Part shown: positions 15,811 to 24,066 of the stretch, in pieces
Layout of the letters: each line of letters begins with the position of its first letter
How positions within the stretch are numbered: the stretch's first letter is position 1
Source: DATAEG01 sp963703085
Lineage (GTDB): Bacteria; Actinomycetota; Actinomycetes; Mycobacteriales; Jatrophihabitantaceae
Direction: 5' to 3'
NCBI GenBank assembly: GCA_963703085.1
Contig: OY969789.1
Location: 2,914,001-2,978,000, forward strand
Length of the DNA stretch: 64,000 bases
Notes under the pieces: model-generated
Databases searched by the model: none
The model's input: only the letters and a program-made list of their open reading frames with translations
What the model was told of the DNA's origin: nothing
Translations under genes and position numbers: made by a program

Positions 15811-16737
15811 ATGGATCTGCGCATCTTCACCGAACCACAGCAAGGCGCCACCTACAGCGATCTGCTCCGCGTCGCCAAGGCGACCGAGGATCTCGGGTTC
15901 GACGCCTTCTTCCGCTCCGATCACTACCTGGCCATGAACGCGGCCGGCACACCCGGCCCCACAGACGCCTGGATCACCCTGGCCGGGCTGGCTCGCGAGA
16001 CGTCACGGATCAGACTCGGCACGCTGATGACATCGGCGACCTTCCGGTACCCGGGCCCGTTGGCGATCGCGGTGGCCGGGGTGGATCAGATGAGCGGCGG
16101 CCGGGTCGAACTCGGTTTCGGGGCCGGCTGGTACGAGGCCGAGCACACTGCATACGGCATCCCGTTCCCCGGTGTGGGTGAGCGTTTCGATCGCTTCGAA
16201 GAGTCGCTCGAGGTGATCACCGGGTTGTGGTCGACCCCGGCCGGCGAGACGTACTCCCACGACGGCCGGCACTATCCGGTCTCCGACTCACCGGCGCTGC
16301 CCAAGCCGGTGCAGCAACCGCACCCTCCGGTCCTCATCGGTGGTGGGGGCGCCAAGCGCACCCCGCGGCTCGCCGCGCGCTTCGCGGCCGAGTTCAACAT
16401 GCCTTTCGCGTCGGTTGCCGACACCGCCGCGCAGTTCGACCGGGTACGCGCGGCGTGCACAGCGGTGGGTCGCCCTGATGAGGAGTTGGTCTATTCCAAC
16501 GCGCTGGTCGTCTGCGTGGGCGCTGACGAGGCAGAGTTCGCCCGCCGCGCCGAGGCGATCGGCCGCAACCCCGCCGACCTGCGCACCGACGGAGTCGCCG
16601 GTACGCCGGCGCAGGCGGTTGAGACGATCAAGGCGTACGCAGCCGTGGGGGCGCAGCGGATCTACCTGCAGGTGCTCGACCTGTCCGACCTCGATCACCT
16701 CGAGCTGATTGCCGCCGAGGTGGCGCCGCACCTCTGA
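15811..16737 (+). CDS. LLM-class F420-dependent oxidoreductase
   Basis: A 308-residue TIM-barrel protein of the luciferase-like monooxygenase superfamily. The N-terminus MDLRIFTEPQQGATY and the segment AFFRSDHYLAM are typical of the F420-using TIGR03560-type subgroup. VELGFGAGWYEAEH carries the cofactor-phosphate region, and HPPVLIGGGGAKRTPRLAA is the usual later strand. F420 rather than FMN use is inferred from this subgroup. Start ATG 15811 follows the PDZ-Lon stop by 24 bases. Substrate unknown. It ends close to a convergent PPA1309-family gene. Confidence 0.9.
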   Translation: MDLRIFTEPQQGATYSDLLRVAKATEDLGFDAFFRSDHYLAMNAAGTPGPTDAWITLAGLARETSRIRLGTLMTSATFRYPGPLAIAVAGVDQMSGGRVELGFGAGWYEAEHTAYGIPFPGVGERFDRFEESLEVITGLWSTPAGETYSHDGRHYPVSDSPALPKPVQQPHPPVLIGGGGAKRTPRLAARFAAEFNMPFASVADTAAQFDRVRAACTAVGRPDEELVYSNALVVCVGADEAEFARRAEAIGRNPADLRTDGVAGTPAQAVETIKAYAAVGAQRIYLQVLDLSDLDHLELIAAEVAPHL

Positions 16738-16754
16738 GTCGCCGCAGGCGACGA

Positions 16755-17312
16755 TCAGCTGAGGGTGGCGCGCAACGCGGCGGCGAGGTTCGGTGCCAGG
16801 TCTGCGCCGAAGGCGATCTCGTCGCCGGCGTCGCCGGTCCCGACGTCACCGCGCAACCTGAGCACGCCGGCCTGCCGGCCGTCGTTGACCACTGCAATGA
16901 CCAATCGGGCTTCGCGTCGATCGGGGTGCGACGTGGCTGCGGCAAGGTCGCCGGCGCCACCCGGCAGTTCGGCTTCGGCATCGGGCGGTAGCACCACGAT
17001 CTCCTGTGCCAGCGCGCACCCGACCACCGGCTCGGGCCACTCGATGCCGGCCAGTGCCTCATCGAGCGGCTTGTCCGGCAGTGCCTCCTGGGCGACCGGG
17101 GTGAGGGAGTCCGGCGGGATCTGTGCGTCAGCCGCCAGCCCGAGCAACGGCGCGGTGTTCGGGTCGGCGGCCACCACGGTTGTCGGCACCAAGGCGAACA
17201 GCTGGGGAGTTTGATCCCAGCCGCCCAAGGCGATGTGCGCCTCGATCTCGGCGGCAACCGCGTCCAGCACGGCCAACGGGGGGACGGAGCCCTGATCACT
17301 CACCGGGTCCAC
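16755..17312 (-). CDS. PPA1309-family conserved actinobacterial protein
   Basis: A 185-residue soluble protein of the PPA1309 family, known only as conserved in actinobacteria. Visible features are HIALGGWDQTPQLFALVPT near the N-terminus, EWPEPVVGCALAQE in the middle and an ending GADLAPNLAAALRATLS. No catalytic signature or metal motif is seen. It starts at GTG 17312; GTG 17303 would shorten it by three residues. It is divergent from the UPF0182 gene across about 120 bases, an arrangement also seen in mycobacteria. No function should be assigned. Confidence 0.85.
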   Translation of the reverse strand: MDPVSDQGSVPPLAVLDAVAAEIEAHIALGGWDQTPQLFALVPTTVVAADPNTAPLLGLAADAQIPPDSLTPVAQEALPDKPLDEALAGIEWPEPVVGCALAQEIVVLPPDAEAELPGGAGDLAAATSHPDRREARLVIAVVNDGRQAGVLRLRGDVGTGDAGDEIAFGADLAPNLAAALRATLS

Positions 17313-17433
17313 TCTTCCATCCGGTAGTGCGCGCCGGAACCACAGGGTCGATCGGTACGTTCTAGCAGCGGGTACATCCGCCCGTGCCGCACTCTGTGCT
17401 GCGCTGTTTGCTGCAGATCAAGGGAGACGCCCC

Positions 17434-20388
17434 GTGGCCATGCGCCCGCCGATGCCGTCGATCAATCTCTCGCGTCGCACCAAGATCGCATTGAGTGTGG
17501 TCGCCGTGATCATCGTGCTGCTGATCCTGGCCGGGTCGTTGGTGGGCGTCTACGTCAACTGGCTCTGGTTCGGCGAGGTCGGGTTCCGCTCGGTCTACCG
17601 CACCATCCTGTTCACCCGGCTGTCGCTCTTCTTCATCTTCGGGTTCTTGATGGCGGCGATCATCGGGGTCAATCTCTGGATCGCGTATCGGATCCGGCCG
17701 CCGTTCCGGCCGATGTCCGCCGAGCAGCAGAACCTGGAGCGCTACCGAATCGCCGTCGAGCCGCGCAAATGGCTTATCTTCGGAGCGATCGTGGTGGTTG
17801 CGTTCCTCTCCGCCGGCTCGTCCGCGCAGAACAACTGGAAGGCATGGCTGCTCTTCTTCCAGGGCGGTTCGTTCGGCCAGAAGGATCCGCAGTTCCACAT
17901 GGACGTGTCCTTCTTCGCTTGGGACTACCCGGTGTATCGCACCATTCTCGGGTTCTTCTTCGCGGCGATCATCTTCTCGATCCTGCTCAGTGCCGCGGCG
18001 CATTACCTGTACGGCGCGCTGCGGCTGCAGACGGTAGGGCCGAAGATCACCATTTCCGCGCGCCGGCACCTGACCGTGCTCGTCTTCTTCTTCATCGTGC
18101 TCAAGGCATTGGCCTACTGGCTGGACCGGTACGGGTTGGTGTTCTCCGACCGCGGAAAGGTCACCGGCGCCTCGTACACCGACGTCAACGCGTCCTTGCC
18201 GGCCAAGACGATCCTGTTCTGGATCGCCGTCATCATCGCGGTAGGCGTGCTGGCCACGATGTGGCTACCGAGCACGCAGATCGCCTCGCAGTTGCCGGCG
18301 GTGGGGTTCGTCGTGCTGCTGGTGCTGAGCATCGTGATCAGCGGCATCTACCCCGCGCTGGTGCAGCAGATCAGCGTCAAACCGAACGCCAGCGTCAAGG
18401 AAGTGAAGTACATCAGCCGAAATATCAACGCCACCAGACAGGCGTACGACATCCAGACTGCCGGCCAGGGCGGTGGCACGGTGACGTACAAGAACTACGA
18501 AGGCATCCCGACGATCTCGACCGCTCAGCTGACCGACGCGCAGAACGCCGCCACCGTCAACAACATCCGGCTGCTGGACCCCAACGTCGTCTCTCCGACG
18601 TTCACCCAGCTGCAGCAGCTGCGCAACTACTACGGCTTCTCTGCGAAGCTGGACATCGACCGCTACGACGTCGGCGGCCAGACGAAGGACTACATCGTCG
18701 GGGTTCGGGAATTACAGGCGGCCAACCTCAGCGGCACGCAGACCAACTGGATCAGCAAGCACACCGCGTACACGCACGGGTTCGGGTTCGTCGCCGCGGC
18801 GGCGGATGCCCCGGTGAGCACGAACACCGATTTCACTGAGGGCAATATTCCGCCTACCGGGCCGCTCGGGATCACCCAACCGCGGGTGTACTTCGGTGAG
18901 GGTGGAGTCGACTACTCCATCGTCGGGGCCAGCGGCGCACCACGCGAGTTCGACGGCAGCGGCGAGGACAGTCCCAAGGTCACCTACAACGGCAAGGGAG
19001 GTGTCCCGCTCGGGAACCCGCTGACCCGGGCAGCGTTCGCAGTCAAGTACGGCCAGCTGAATTTCCTGCTCAACGGCGCAGCCAGCGCCAAGGGCGCGAA
19101 GGTGATCTTCAATCGCGACCCGCGGCAGCGGGTGCTGAAGGTCGCGCCGTTCCTCAAGGTCGACGGCGACCCGTACCCGTCGATCATCAACGGCCGCGTG
19201 GTGTGGATCCTCGACGGTTACACCACAATGGCGAACTACCCGTACTCGGAGAAGGAGCAGCTCGGCAACCTCACCGAGGACTCGCTGTCCAACTCCGGTC
19301 GCACGGCCAAGCAGGCGGACAGCACCTTCAACTACATCCGCAACTCGGTCAAGGCCACGGTGGATGCCTACGACGGCACGGTGCACCTGTATCAGTGGGA
19401 CGACGGCGACCCGCTGCTCAAGGCGTGGATGAAGGTCTTCCCGGGCACAGTGGAGTCGAAGAAGTCGATCCCGCAGGGCGTGTTGGACCACATTCGCTAC
19501 CCGCAGGATCTCTTCGAAGTGCAGCGCTCGCTGCTGGAGAAGTACCACGTCGACGACCCGGTGCAGTTCTACACGTCGAGCGACCAGTGGACCGTCCCGT
19601 CAGACCCGTACCCGACTGGTGGCGCAGGCGGCGACCAGCCGCCCTACTACATCCTGGCCGGTGCGCCGGGAAGCACCAGCCCGGATGCGGAGTACCAGCT
19701 GACGACGACCATGCGGGTCAATCAGAAGGACAACCTCGCCGCCTATATTTCGGTCAACGCACAGAACGGCCCCGACTACGGGAAGATGACCGTCTTACGG
19801 GTCCCGTCCGGCGTGCAGACCTTCGGCCCGACGCAGGTGGCCAACCAGTTCAAGTCAGAGTCGAAGATCAGCCAAGAAGTGAACATCTTCGACCTGAACG
19901 GATCGAAGGTGATCTACGGCAACCTGCTCAGCTTGCCGGTGGGCGGGGGATTCTTGTATGTCGAACCCTTGTACGTCCAGGGATCCGGCGCATCCTCGCA
20001 GCCCTTGCTGCGGCGGGTGATCGTCTACTACGGCAACAAGGTGGGTTACGACGAGACGCTCGCCGGCGCGTTGAAGAACCTGACGCAGGGCGTGGTGGGT
20101 CAGGGCATCGATGACACGGCGACAGGCTCGTCCTCCTCGAGCAGCGGCAATTCGAGCACCTCGTCGGCGCCGAGTACGACGCCGTCCAACACGCCGTCCG
20201 GTTCGAACGGTTCCGGTGACACGTCGGTCGAGGGCCTGCTGAAACAGATCGACAATGCTGCCCATCAACTCCAGCTGGCGTATCAGAGCGGTGATGCGGC
20301 CGCGATCGGGAAGTGGACGGTGGAACTGAAACGCCTCACCGATCTCTATCTGCAGAAACGCGGAGTGCCGACCTCCGGCAGTTCGTAA
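17434..20388 (+). CDS. UPF0182 family large integral membrane protein
   Basis: A 984-residue member of UPF0182, a widespread actinobacterial and cyanobacterial membrane-protein family without an established function. About seven transmembrane helices fall in the first 330 residues (first at about 16-38, then around 50-75, 110-128, 165-190, 215-235, 255-275 and 290-310). A large extracytoplasmic domain follows, with family blocks such as ENLRLL-like NNIRLLDPN, RYPQDLFEVQR and QFYTSSDQW. Near 895-925 is a Ser/Thr/Pro/Asn-rich linker, then a short helical C-terminal domain (LLKQIDNAAHQLQLAYQ). It starts at GTG 17434 behind AGGGAGA. A hairpin terminator follows the stop. Confidence 0.93.
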   Translation: MAMRPPMPSINLSRRTKIALSVVAVIIVLLILAGSLVGVYVNWLWFGEVGFRSVYRTILFTRLSLFFIFGFLMAAIIGVNLWIAYRIRPPFRPMSAEQQNLERYRIAVEPRKWLIFGAIVVVAFLSAGSSAQNNWKAWLLFFQGGSFGQKDPQFHMDVSFFAWDYPVYRTILGFFFAAIIFSILLSAAAHYLYGALRLQTVGPKITISARRHLTVLVFFFIVLKALAYWLDRYGLVFSDRGKVTGASYTDVNASLPAKTILFWIAVIIAVGVLATMWLPSTQIASQLPAVGFVVLLVLSIVISGIYPALVQQISVKPNASVKEVKYISRNINATRQAYDIQTAGQGGGTVTYKNYEGIPTISTAQLTDAQNAATVNNIRLLDPNVVSPTFTQLQQLRNYYGFSAKLDIDRYDVGGQTKDYIVGVRELQAANLSGTQTNWISKHTAYTHGFGFVAAAADAPVSTNTDFTEGNIPPTGPLGITQPRVYFGEGGVDYSIVGASGAPREFDGSGEDSPKVTYNGKGGVPLGNPLTRAAFAVKYGQLNFLLNGAASAKGAKVIFNRDPRQRVLKVAPFLKVDGDPYPSIINGRVVWILDGYTTMANYPYSEKEQLGNLTEDSLSNSGRTAKQADSTFNYIRNSVKATVDAYDGTVHLYQWDDGDPLLKAWMKVFPGTVESKKSIPQGVLDHIRYPQDLFEVQRSLLEKYHVDDPVQFYTSSDQWTVPSDPYPTGGAGGDQPPYYILAGAPGSTSPDAEYQLTTTMRVNQKDNLAAYISVNAQNGPDYGKMTVLRVPSGVQTFGPTQVANQFKSESKISQEVNIFDLNGSKVIYGNLLSLPVGGGFLYVEPLYVQGSGASSQPLLRRVIVYYGNKVGYDETLAGALKNLTQGVVGQGIDDTATGSSSSSSGNSSTSSAPSTTPSNTPSGSNGSGDTSVEGLLKQIDNAAHQLQLAYQSGDAAAIGKWTVELKRLTDLYLQKRGVPTSGSS

Positions 20389-20422
20389 CCGACGGCCGCA
20401 CGGTCCTGGGGTCACGCAGCTG

Positions 20423-20458
20423 CCGCACTGCCTCTGGCGCAGGCGGTCGGCAGTGCGG
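20423..20458 (+). terminator. Probable terminator of the UPF0182 gene
   Basis: CCGCACTGCC (20423-20432) pairs with GGCAGTGCGG (20449-20458) around a 16-base loop, followed by TTTG. It lies 35 bases after the UPF0182 stop and just before the tRNA promoter. Confidence 0.65.
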
Positions 20459-20459
20459 T

Positions 20460-20489
20460 TTGCGACCGCAATGCTGCGTTGCGTAGAGT
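20460..20489 (+). promoter_or_regulatory. Predicted tRNA promoter
   Basis: TTGCGA (20460-20465) and TAGAGT (20484-20489) are separated by 18 bases, and the -10 ends 11 bases before the tRNA 5' end. This is a housekeeping-type promoter by eye. Confidence 0.55.
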
Positions 20490-20500
20490 GGGGTTACCGA

Positions 20501-20574
20501 CGCGGGGTGGAGCAGCTCGGTAGCTCGCTGGGCTCATAACCCAGAGGTCGCAGGTTCAAATCCTGCCCCCGCTA
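20501..20574 (+). tRNA. Initiator tRNA-fMet (CAT)
   Basis: 74-nt cloverleaf. The acceptor stem CGCGGGG pairs with CCCCGCT except for the first position, a C1·U72 mismatch that marks bacterial initiator tRNAs. The anticodon CAT is at 20535-20537. The anticodon stem ends with GGG/CCC, another initiator hallmark. The T-arm GCAGGTTCAAATCCTGC is intact. The discriminator is A, and no CCA is encoded (CAC follows), so the CCA end must be added by enzyme. Confidence 0.96.
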
Positions 20575-20580
20575 CACAGT

Positions 20581-20624
20581 GGCTGCGATCGGGCTGGTTC
20601 TCCAGTCCCGGTCGCAGCCTTCTT
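20581..20624 (+). terminator. Terminator of the initiator tRNA gene
   Basis: GGCTGCGA (20581-20588) pairs with TCGCAGCC (20612-20619), and an inner CGGG/CCCG helix follows past one mismatch. TTCTT follows. It ends two bases before the next predicted start codon. Confidence 0.8.
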
Positions 20625-20625
20625 C

Positions 20626-22269
20626 ATGTCGAAGCCTCTCGCCCGTGCATTGCGCTTAGATGGACCGATGGGGGCCTTCGAGTGGTTTCTGACTCCGGCT
20701 GAGCGGGGCAACCCGGCGACCATATTGGATCGCCGGCACAGTGACGGCGGATCGTGGTCGACCGGTAATGCGGTCGAGCCGCTGGTGCACGGCGCGGCCT
20801 ACCTTCCCCAGCTGCGCAGAGCCGTCGAGGCGATGCGGGCCGGCGACATGTTGCTTTTCACCGACTGGCGCGGCGACCCTGACCAGGTCATGGACGGTCC
20901 CGGGACCGAGGTATCCACGGTCTTCGCTGCCGCAGCCGGTCGCGGTGTCGTGGTGAAAGGGCTGGTCTGGCGATCCCACTTCGACCGGCTTGCCTTCAGC
21001 GAACAGGAAAATCGCCACCTTGGCGAGAAGATCGAAGCGGCCGGCGGGGAGTGCCTGCGCGATATGCGGGTGCGGCCCGGAGGCTCGCATCACCAGAAGT
21101 TCGTGGTGTTGCGTCATCCCGGACGCCCGGAGCTTGATGTGGCGTTCGTGGGTGGCATCGATCTGTGTCACAGCCGTCTAGACGGACCCGAGCACGCCGG
21201 CGACCCGCAACGCCAACCGATGGCCAAGGTGTACGGCTCCCGCCCACCGTGGCACGACATCCAGCTGGCTGTGCGCGGGCCGGCGGTGGCCGACGTGGAG
21301 ACGGTGTTCCGCGAGCGCTGGGAGGATCCGGCGCCGCTGACCCGCAACCCGCTCGACCGGCTGGGCGACCTGCTGCGCCACGAGGACGACTCGCCGGGCC
21401 CGCTGCCGCGACGGTTACCCGATCCCCAGCCGCGCGGGACAAAGGCCGTGCAGCTGCTGCGGACCTACCCCGACCGTCGCCGCGGTTACCCGTTCGCCCC
21501 GCATGGCGAGCGCAGCGTGGCCCATGCATACAACAAGGTGATCGACCGCGCACACAGCCTCATCTACATCGAGGATCAGTATCTGTGGGCCACGGATGTG
21601 GCGCGCTGCTTCGCCGTCGCGTTACGGGCGGAGCCCGATTTGCGGCTGATCGCAGTCATTCCGCATCACCCGGATCAGGATGGCAGGTTCTCGCTGCCGC
21701 CGAACCTCGTCGGGCGGGTTCAGGCCCTGGACCTGCTGCGCAATGCAGGCGGGGATCGGGTAGCCGTCTACGGAGTCGAGAACCACGCCGGCACACCCGT
21801 GTACGTGCACGCAAAGGTGTGTGTCGTCGACGACGTCTGGGCGTCGGTGGGATCGGACAACATCAACCGCCGATCCTGGAGCCACGACTCGGAATTGTCC
21901 TGCGCGGTGATCGACGAAGCTCGTGACCCCCGGGCTCCGCGGGTGCTCGATCGACTCGGGGACGGGGCTCGAGTATTCGCCCGCGACCTGCGCCTGCAGC
22001 TGGCCCGCGAACACCTCGACCGGGCGCCCGAGGATGACGCCGACCTGATCGACCCGGCGGAGGCTTTCCGGGCGTTCGCTGAGAGTGCCCGGCAGCTGCA
22101 ACAGTGGCACGACGGCGGCCGCCGCGGGCCGCGTCCACCGGGACGGTTGCGCGCCTACACCGAACCGCAGCTGAGCCGCCGCACTCTGGCCTGGGCCACG
22201 CCGCTGTACCGGATGGTCTACGACCCGGACGGACGGCCCCGCTCGCTACGGCGCGCCCACCAGTTCTGA
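20626..22269 (+). CDS. Phospholipase D-family protein (two HKD motifs)
   Basis: A 547-residue PLD-superfamily enzyme, probably a phospholipase D or cardiolipin-synthase relative. The first HxK motif is HHQKFVVL (His156, Lys158), followed by VAFVGGIDLCHSR. The second is VHAKVCVVDD (His395, Lys397, Asp402), followed by the SDNINRRSW block seen in eukaryote-type PLDs. No signal peptide or membrane segment is visible. The start is uncertain: ATG 20626 directly follows the tRNA terminator without a ribosome site. ATG 20668, 14 codons later, is an alternative that would keep the transcript free of the hairpin. The C-terminus is basic (PLYRMVYDPDGRPRS). Function in this organism is unknown. Confidence 0.88.
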   Translation: MSKPLARALRLDGPMGAFEWFLTPAERGNPATILDRRHSDGGSWSTGNAVEPLVHGAAYLPQLRRAVEAMRAGDMLLFTDWRGDPDQVMDGPGTEVSTVFAAAAGRGVVVKGLVWRSHFDRLAFSEQENRHLGEKIEAAGGECLRDMRVRPGGSHHQKFVVLRHPGRPELDVAFVGGIDLCHSRLDGPEHAGDPQRQPMAKVYGSRPPWHDIQLAVRGPAVADVETVFRERWEDPAPLTRNPLDRLGDLLRHEDDSPGPLPRRLPDPQPRGTKAVQLLRTYPDRRRGYPFAPHGERSVAHAYNKVIDRAHSLIYIEDQYLWATDVARCFAVALRAEPDLRLIAVIPHHPDQDGRFSLPPNLVGRVQALDLLRNAGGDRVAVYGVENHAGTPVYVHAKVCVVDDVWASVGSDNINRRSWSHDSELSCAVIDEARDPRAPRVLDRLGDGARVFARDLRLQLAREHLDRAPEDDADLIDPAEAFRAFAESARQLQQWHDGGRRGPRPPGRLRAYTEPQLSRRTLAWATPLYRMVYDPDGRPRSLRRAHQF

Positions 22270-22341
22270 ACGGACTCGATGGTGCGGCCCACCGTGAGGA
22301 GCGCACTTGCCGTAGCCGCGATTTGCGTCCCGATGAACTCT

Positions 22342-22361
22342 AGGTAAGGCTGTCCTTACCT
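22342..22361 (+). promoter_or_regulatory. DtxR/IdeR/MntR-type metalloregulator operator
   Basis: The perfect inverted repeat AGGTAAGG-CTGT-CCTTACCT lies 17-36 bases before the ATG of the metal transporter. The half-site resembles the actinobacterial iron box (TTAGGTTAGGCTAACCTAA type), although the centre is slightly longer than the IdeR consensus. Repression by an Fe- or Mn-loaded DtxR-family protein is a reasonable inference given the target gene. Confidence 0.6.
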
Positions 22362-22377
22362 GCTTCTGGAGGTCGGG

Positions 22378-23250
22378 ATGGGCTTGACGAAGACGTTGTT
22401 GCTGGGACTGATCGCGGGCTCGACGATCGTGATCGGCCTGCCGGTCGGCCGCCTTCGGCGACCCATGCCATCGCTGAAGCTGGTGTTGAACGCGACGGCG
22501 GTCGGCATTCTCCTGTTCCTGGTGTGGGACGTCTTCTCCGCCGCGTGGGAACCGATCGATGTCGCCTTGGCGAAGGTGCACGAGCACTCCGGCGGCCTAG
22601 GCCCGGTATTCGGCTACGGCGCGCTGTTCGCCGGTGGCCTCGCCGTCGGTCTGCTCGGCCTGGTCGCCTACGACCGCTACCTGGACCGGGCGCGGCGCCC
22701 GCGCGGCAGCGGCGGCCCCGGCGCCATGTCGATCCACGAACGTCCGCCGCGGCCCGGCAGCATCGCGTTGTGGTCGGCGGCCAAGCGGATGGCTTTGCTG
22801 ATCGCCGTCGGCATCGGCCTGCACAACTTCGCCGAAGGTCTCGCCATCGGTCAAGCTGCGGCAAGCAATGCGATCGCCTTGGCGACGTTGCTGGTGATCG
22901 GGTTCGGCCTGCACAACGCAACCGAGGGGTTCGGCATCGTGGCCCCTCTGTCGGGAGACGTCGACGAGGACGGCGTCGTCCGCCGACCGAGTTGGCCATT
23001 CCTGCTGACGATGGCCTTGATCGGTGGTGGCCCCACATTCATCGGGACAGCAGTAGGGCACAACTTCACCTCCGCTGCGGTCAGCGTCGTGTTTCTCACC
23101 CTGGCGGCCGGATCCATCGTGTACGTCGTGGCCCAACTACTCGGCGTTGCCTCCCGGGCGAAGCGGATGGATCTGCTCGCCTACGGACTGCTCATCGGCC
23201 TGCTGGCGGGGTTCGCCACTGACGCCATCGTCACTGCTGCCGGAGTGTGA
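22378..23250 (+). CDS. ZIP-family divalent metal transporter
   Basis: A 290-residue inner-membrane transporter with about eight predicted transmembrane helices. The ZIP signatures are GLHNFAEGLAIG (about 146-157, helix IV) and GLHNATEGFGI (about 177-187, helix V), with the metal-coordinating His, Asn and Glu residues in place. A second Gly/His-containing helix GGGPTFIGTAVGHNF follows. Such proteins move Zn, Fe or Mn into the cytoplasm. GGAGG at 22368-22372 precedes ATG 22378. An inverted repeat of the DtxR type sits just upstream, which points to iron or manganese control rather than zinc (Zur). The stop overlaps the next start by one base. Confidence 0.88.
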   Translation: MGLTKTLLLGLIAGSTIVIGLPVGRLRRPMPSLKLVLNATAVGILLFLVWDVFSAAWEPIDVALAKVHEHSGGLGPVFGYGALFAGGLAVGLLGLVAYDRYLDRARRPRGSGGPGAMSIHERPPRPGSIALWSAAKRMALLIAVGIGLHNFAEGLAIGQAAASNAIALATLLVIGFGLHNATEGFGIVAPLSGDVDEDGVVRRPSWPFLLTMALIGGGPTFIGTAVGHNFTSAAVSVVFLTLAAGSIVYVVAQLLGVASRAKRMDLLAYGLLIGLLAGFATDAIVTAAGV

Positions 23251-23540
23251 TGTCCGGACCGCACCAGAGCCCGAGCGACGAGATCCGCTTCGTGCAGCTC
23301 ACGCCGCCGGGATCGGGTTGTTCGATCGCGTTCGGCAAGGGTCTGACCGACCGTGAACCGGGAACTACCGGCCCGCTGATGCTGGTGGTCGACGATGCCG
23401 ACGCGGCGCACGACGAACTCGCCGCCCGCGGGGTCGCGGTGAGCGACGTCGAGGAGCAGCAGTGGGGCCGGTTCGTGTACTTCACCGACCCGGACGGCAA
23501 CTCGTGGAACGTCCAGCAACTCCCCGACTGGGCCGGCTGA
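23250..23540 (+). CDS. VOC-family (glyoxalase-like) protein, N-terminally truncated
   Basis: A 96-residue remnant of a glyoxalase/bleomycin-resistance-type protein. The sequence after the first nine residues, starting DEIRFVQLTPPGSGCSI, matches the second part of a VOC module and runs to the usual end FTDPDGNSWNVQQLPDW. The first β-α-β unit of about 30-35 residues, which carries one metal or ligand-binding edge, is missing. The ATG overlaps the ZIP stop codon, so translation could be coupled, but the fold would be incomplete. A deletion that joined the ZIP gene to the inside of a VOC gene is the simplest reading. It may be non-functional. Confidence 0.7.
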   Translation: MSGPHQSPSDEIRFVQLTPPGSGCSIAFGKGLTDREPGTTGPLMLVVDDADAAHDELAARGVAVSDVEEQQWGRFVYFTDPDGNSWNVQQLPDWAG

Positions 23541-23606
23541 AACCCCACCGGTCGGGAACTTCCGCGGTCAGCTGCGCGACGCCTCCTCGACACCCAATGG
23601 GCCTGC

Positions 23607-23981
23607 TCAGCGCGTCATTCCCAGCCCGCGCGCGACAGCCGCTCCGGCGACCGCGGCGGCAGTTGCGGCAGCGGCACTGGCCAGCGCCGGCCGGCGATAG
23701 GCCGGCAGCACGGCCGCCGCCGCGAACATGCTTGCCGCGTGGGTGGCGTCGACTGCCGCACCGAGCCGCAGCAGAGACCGCGACGGCCGGGCCAGCTCGG
23801 CTGCCGCCTGCGCCAGAACACGAGCGCCGAGCAGCCGGGTGATCCAGATCGGCGGCGAATCGTCCGGACCGCACACCAGGCGCACCACCCGGGCAGGCCG
23901 CGCGAGCAGTGTCGCCGCCTGCGCCAGTTGAAGTGCGCCCAACAGGTCGAGGCCTCGGGTGTTCGGCCGCTGTCGGGACAT
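23607..23981 (-). CDS. Hypothetical Ala-rich, weakly hydrophobic protein
   Basis: A 124-residue protein from ATG 23981; the frame stays open further upstream but without a plausible start. It has Ala/Leu-rich hydrophobic stretches (AQAATLLARPARVV, AASMFAAAAVLPAY and AATAAAVAGAAVARG near the C-terminus), suggesting two or three membrane-associated helices with Arg turns. No known motif is visible. The gene stands alone between the truncated VOC gene and the ABC exporter genes, with its start 85 bases beyond the end of the permease gene on the same strand. Function unknown. Confidence 0.5.
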   Translation of the reverse strand: MSRQRPNTRGLDLLGALQLAQAATLLARPARVVRLVCGPDDSPPIWITRLLGARVLAQAAAELARPSRSLLRLGAAVDATHAASMFAAAAVLPAYRRPALASAAAATAAAVAGAAVARGLGMTR

Positions 23982-24066
23982 GCCGAGAGTCTCTTCCACA
24001 CCCTTGCGGGCCGCAACCGTTGCCGCTGAGCAGCGCGGTGGGCGAGTGGCGTTCGGTGCCGGGTGG

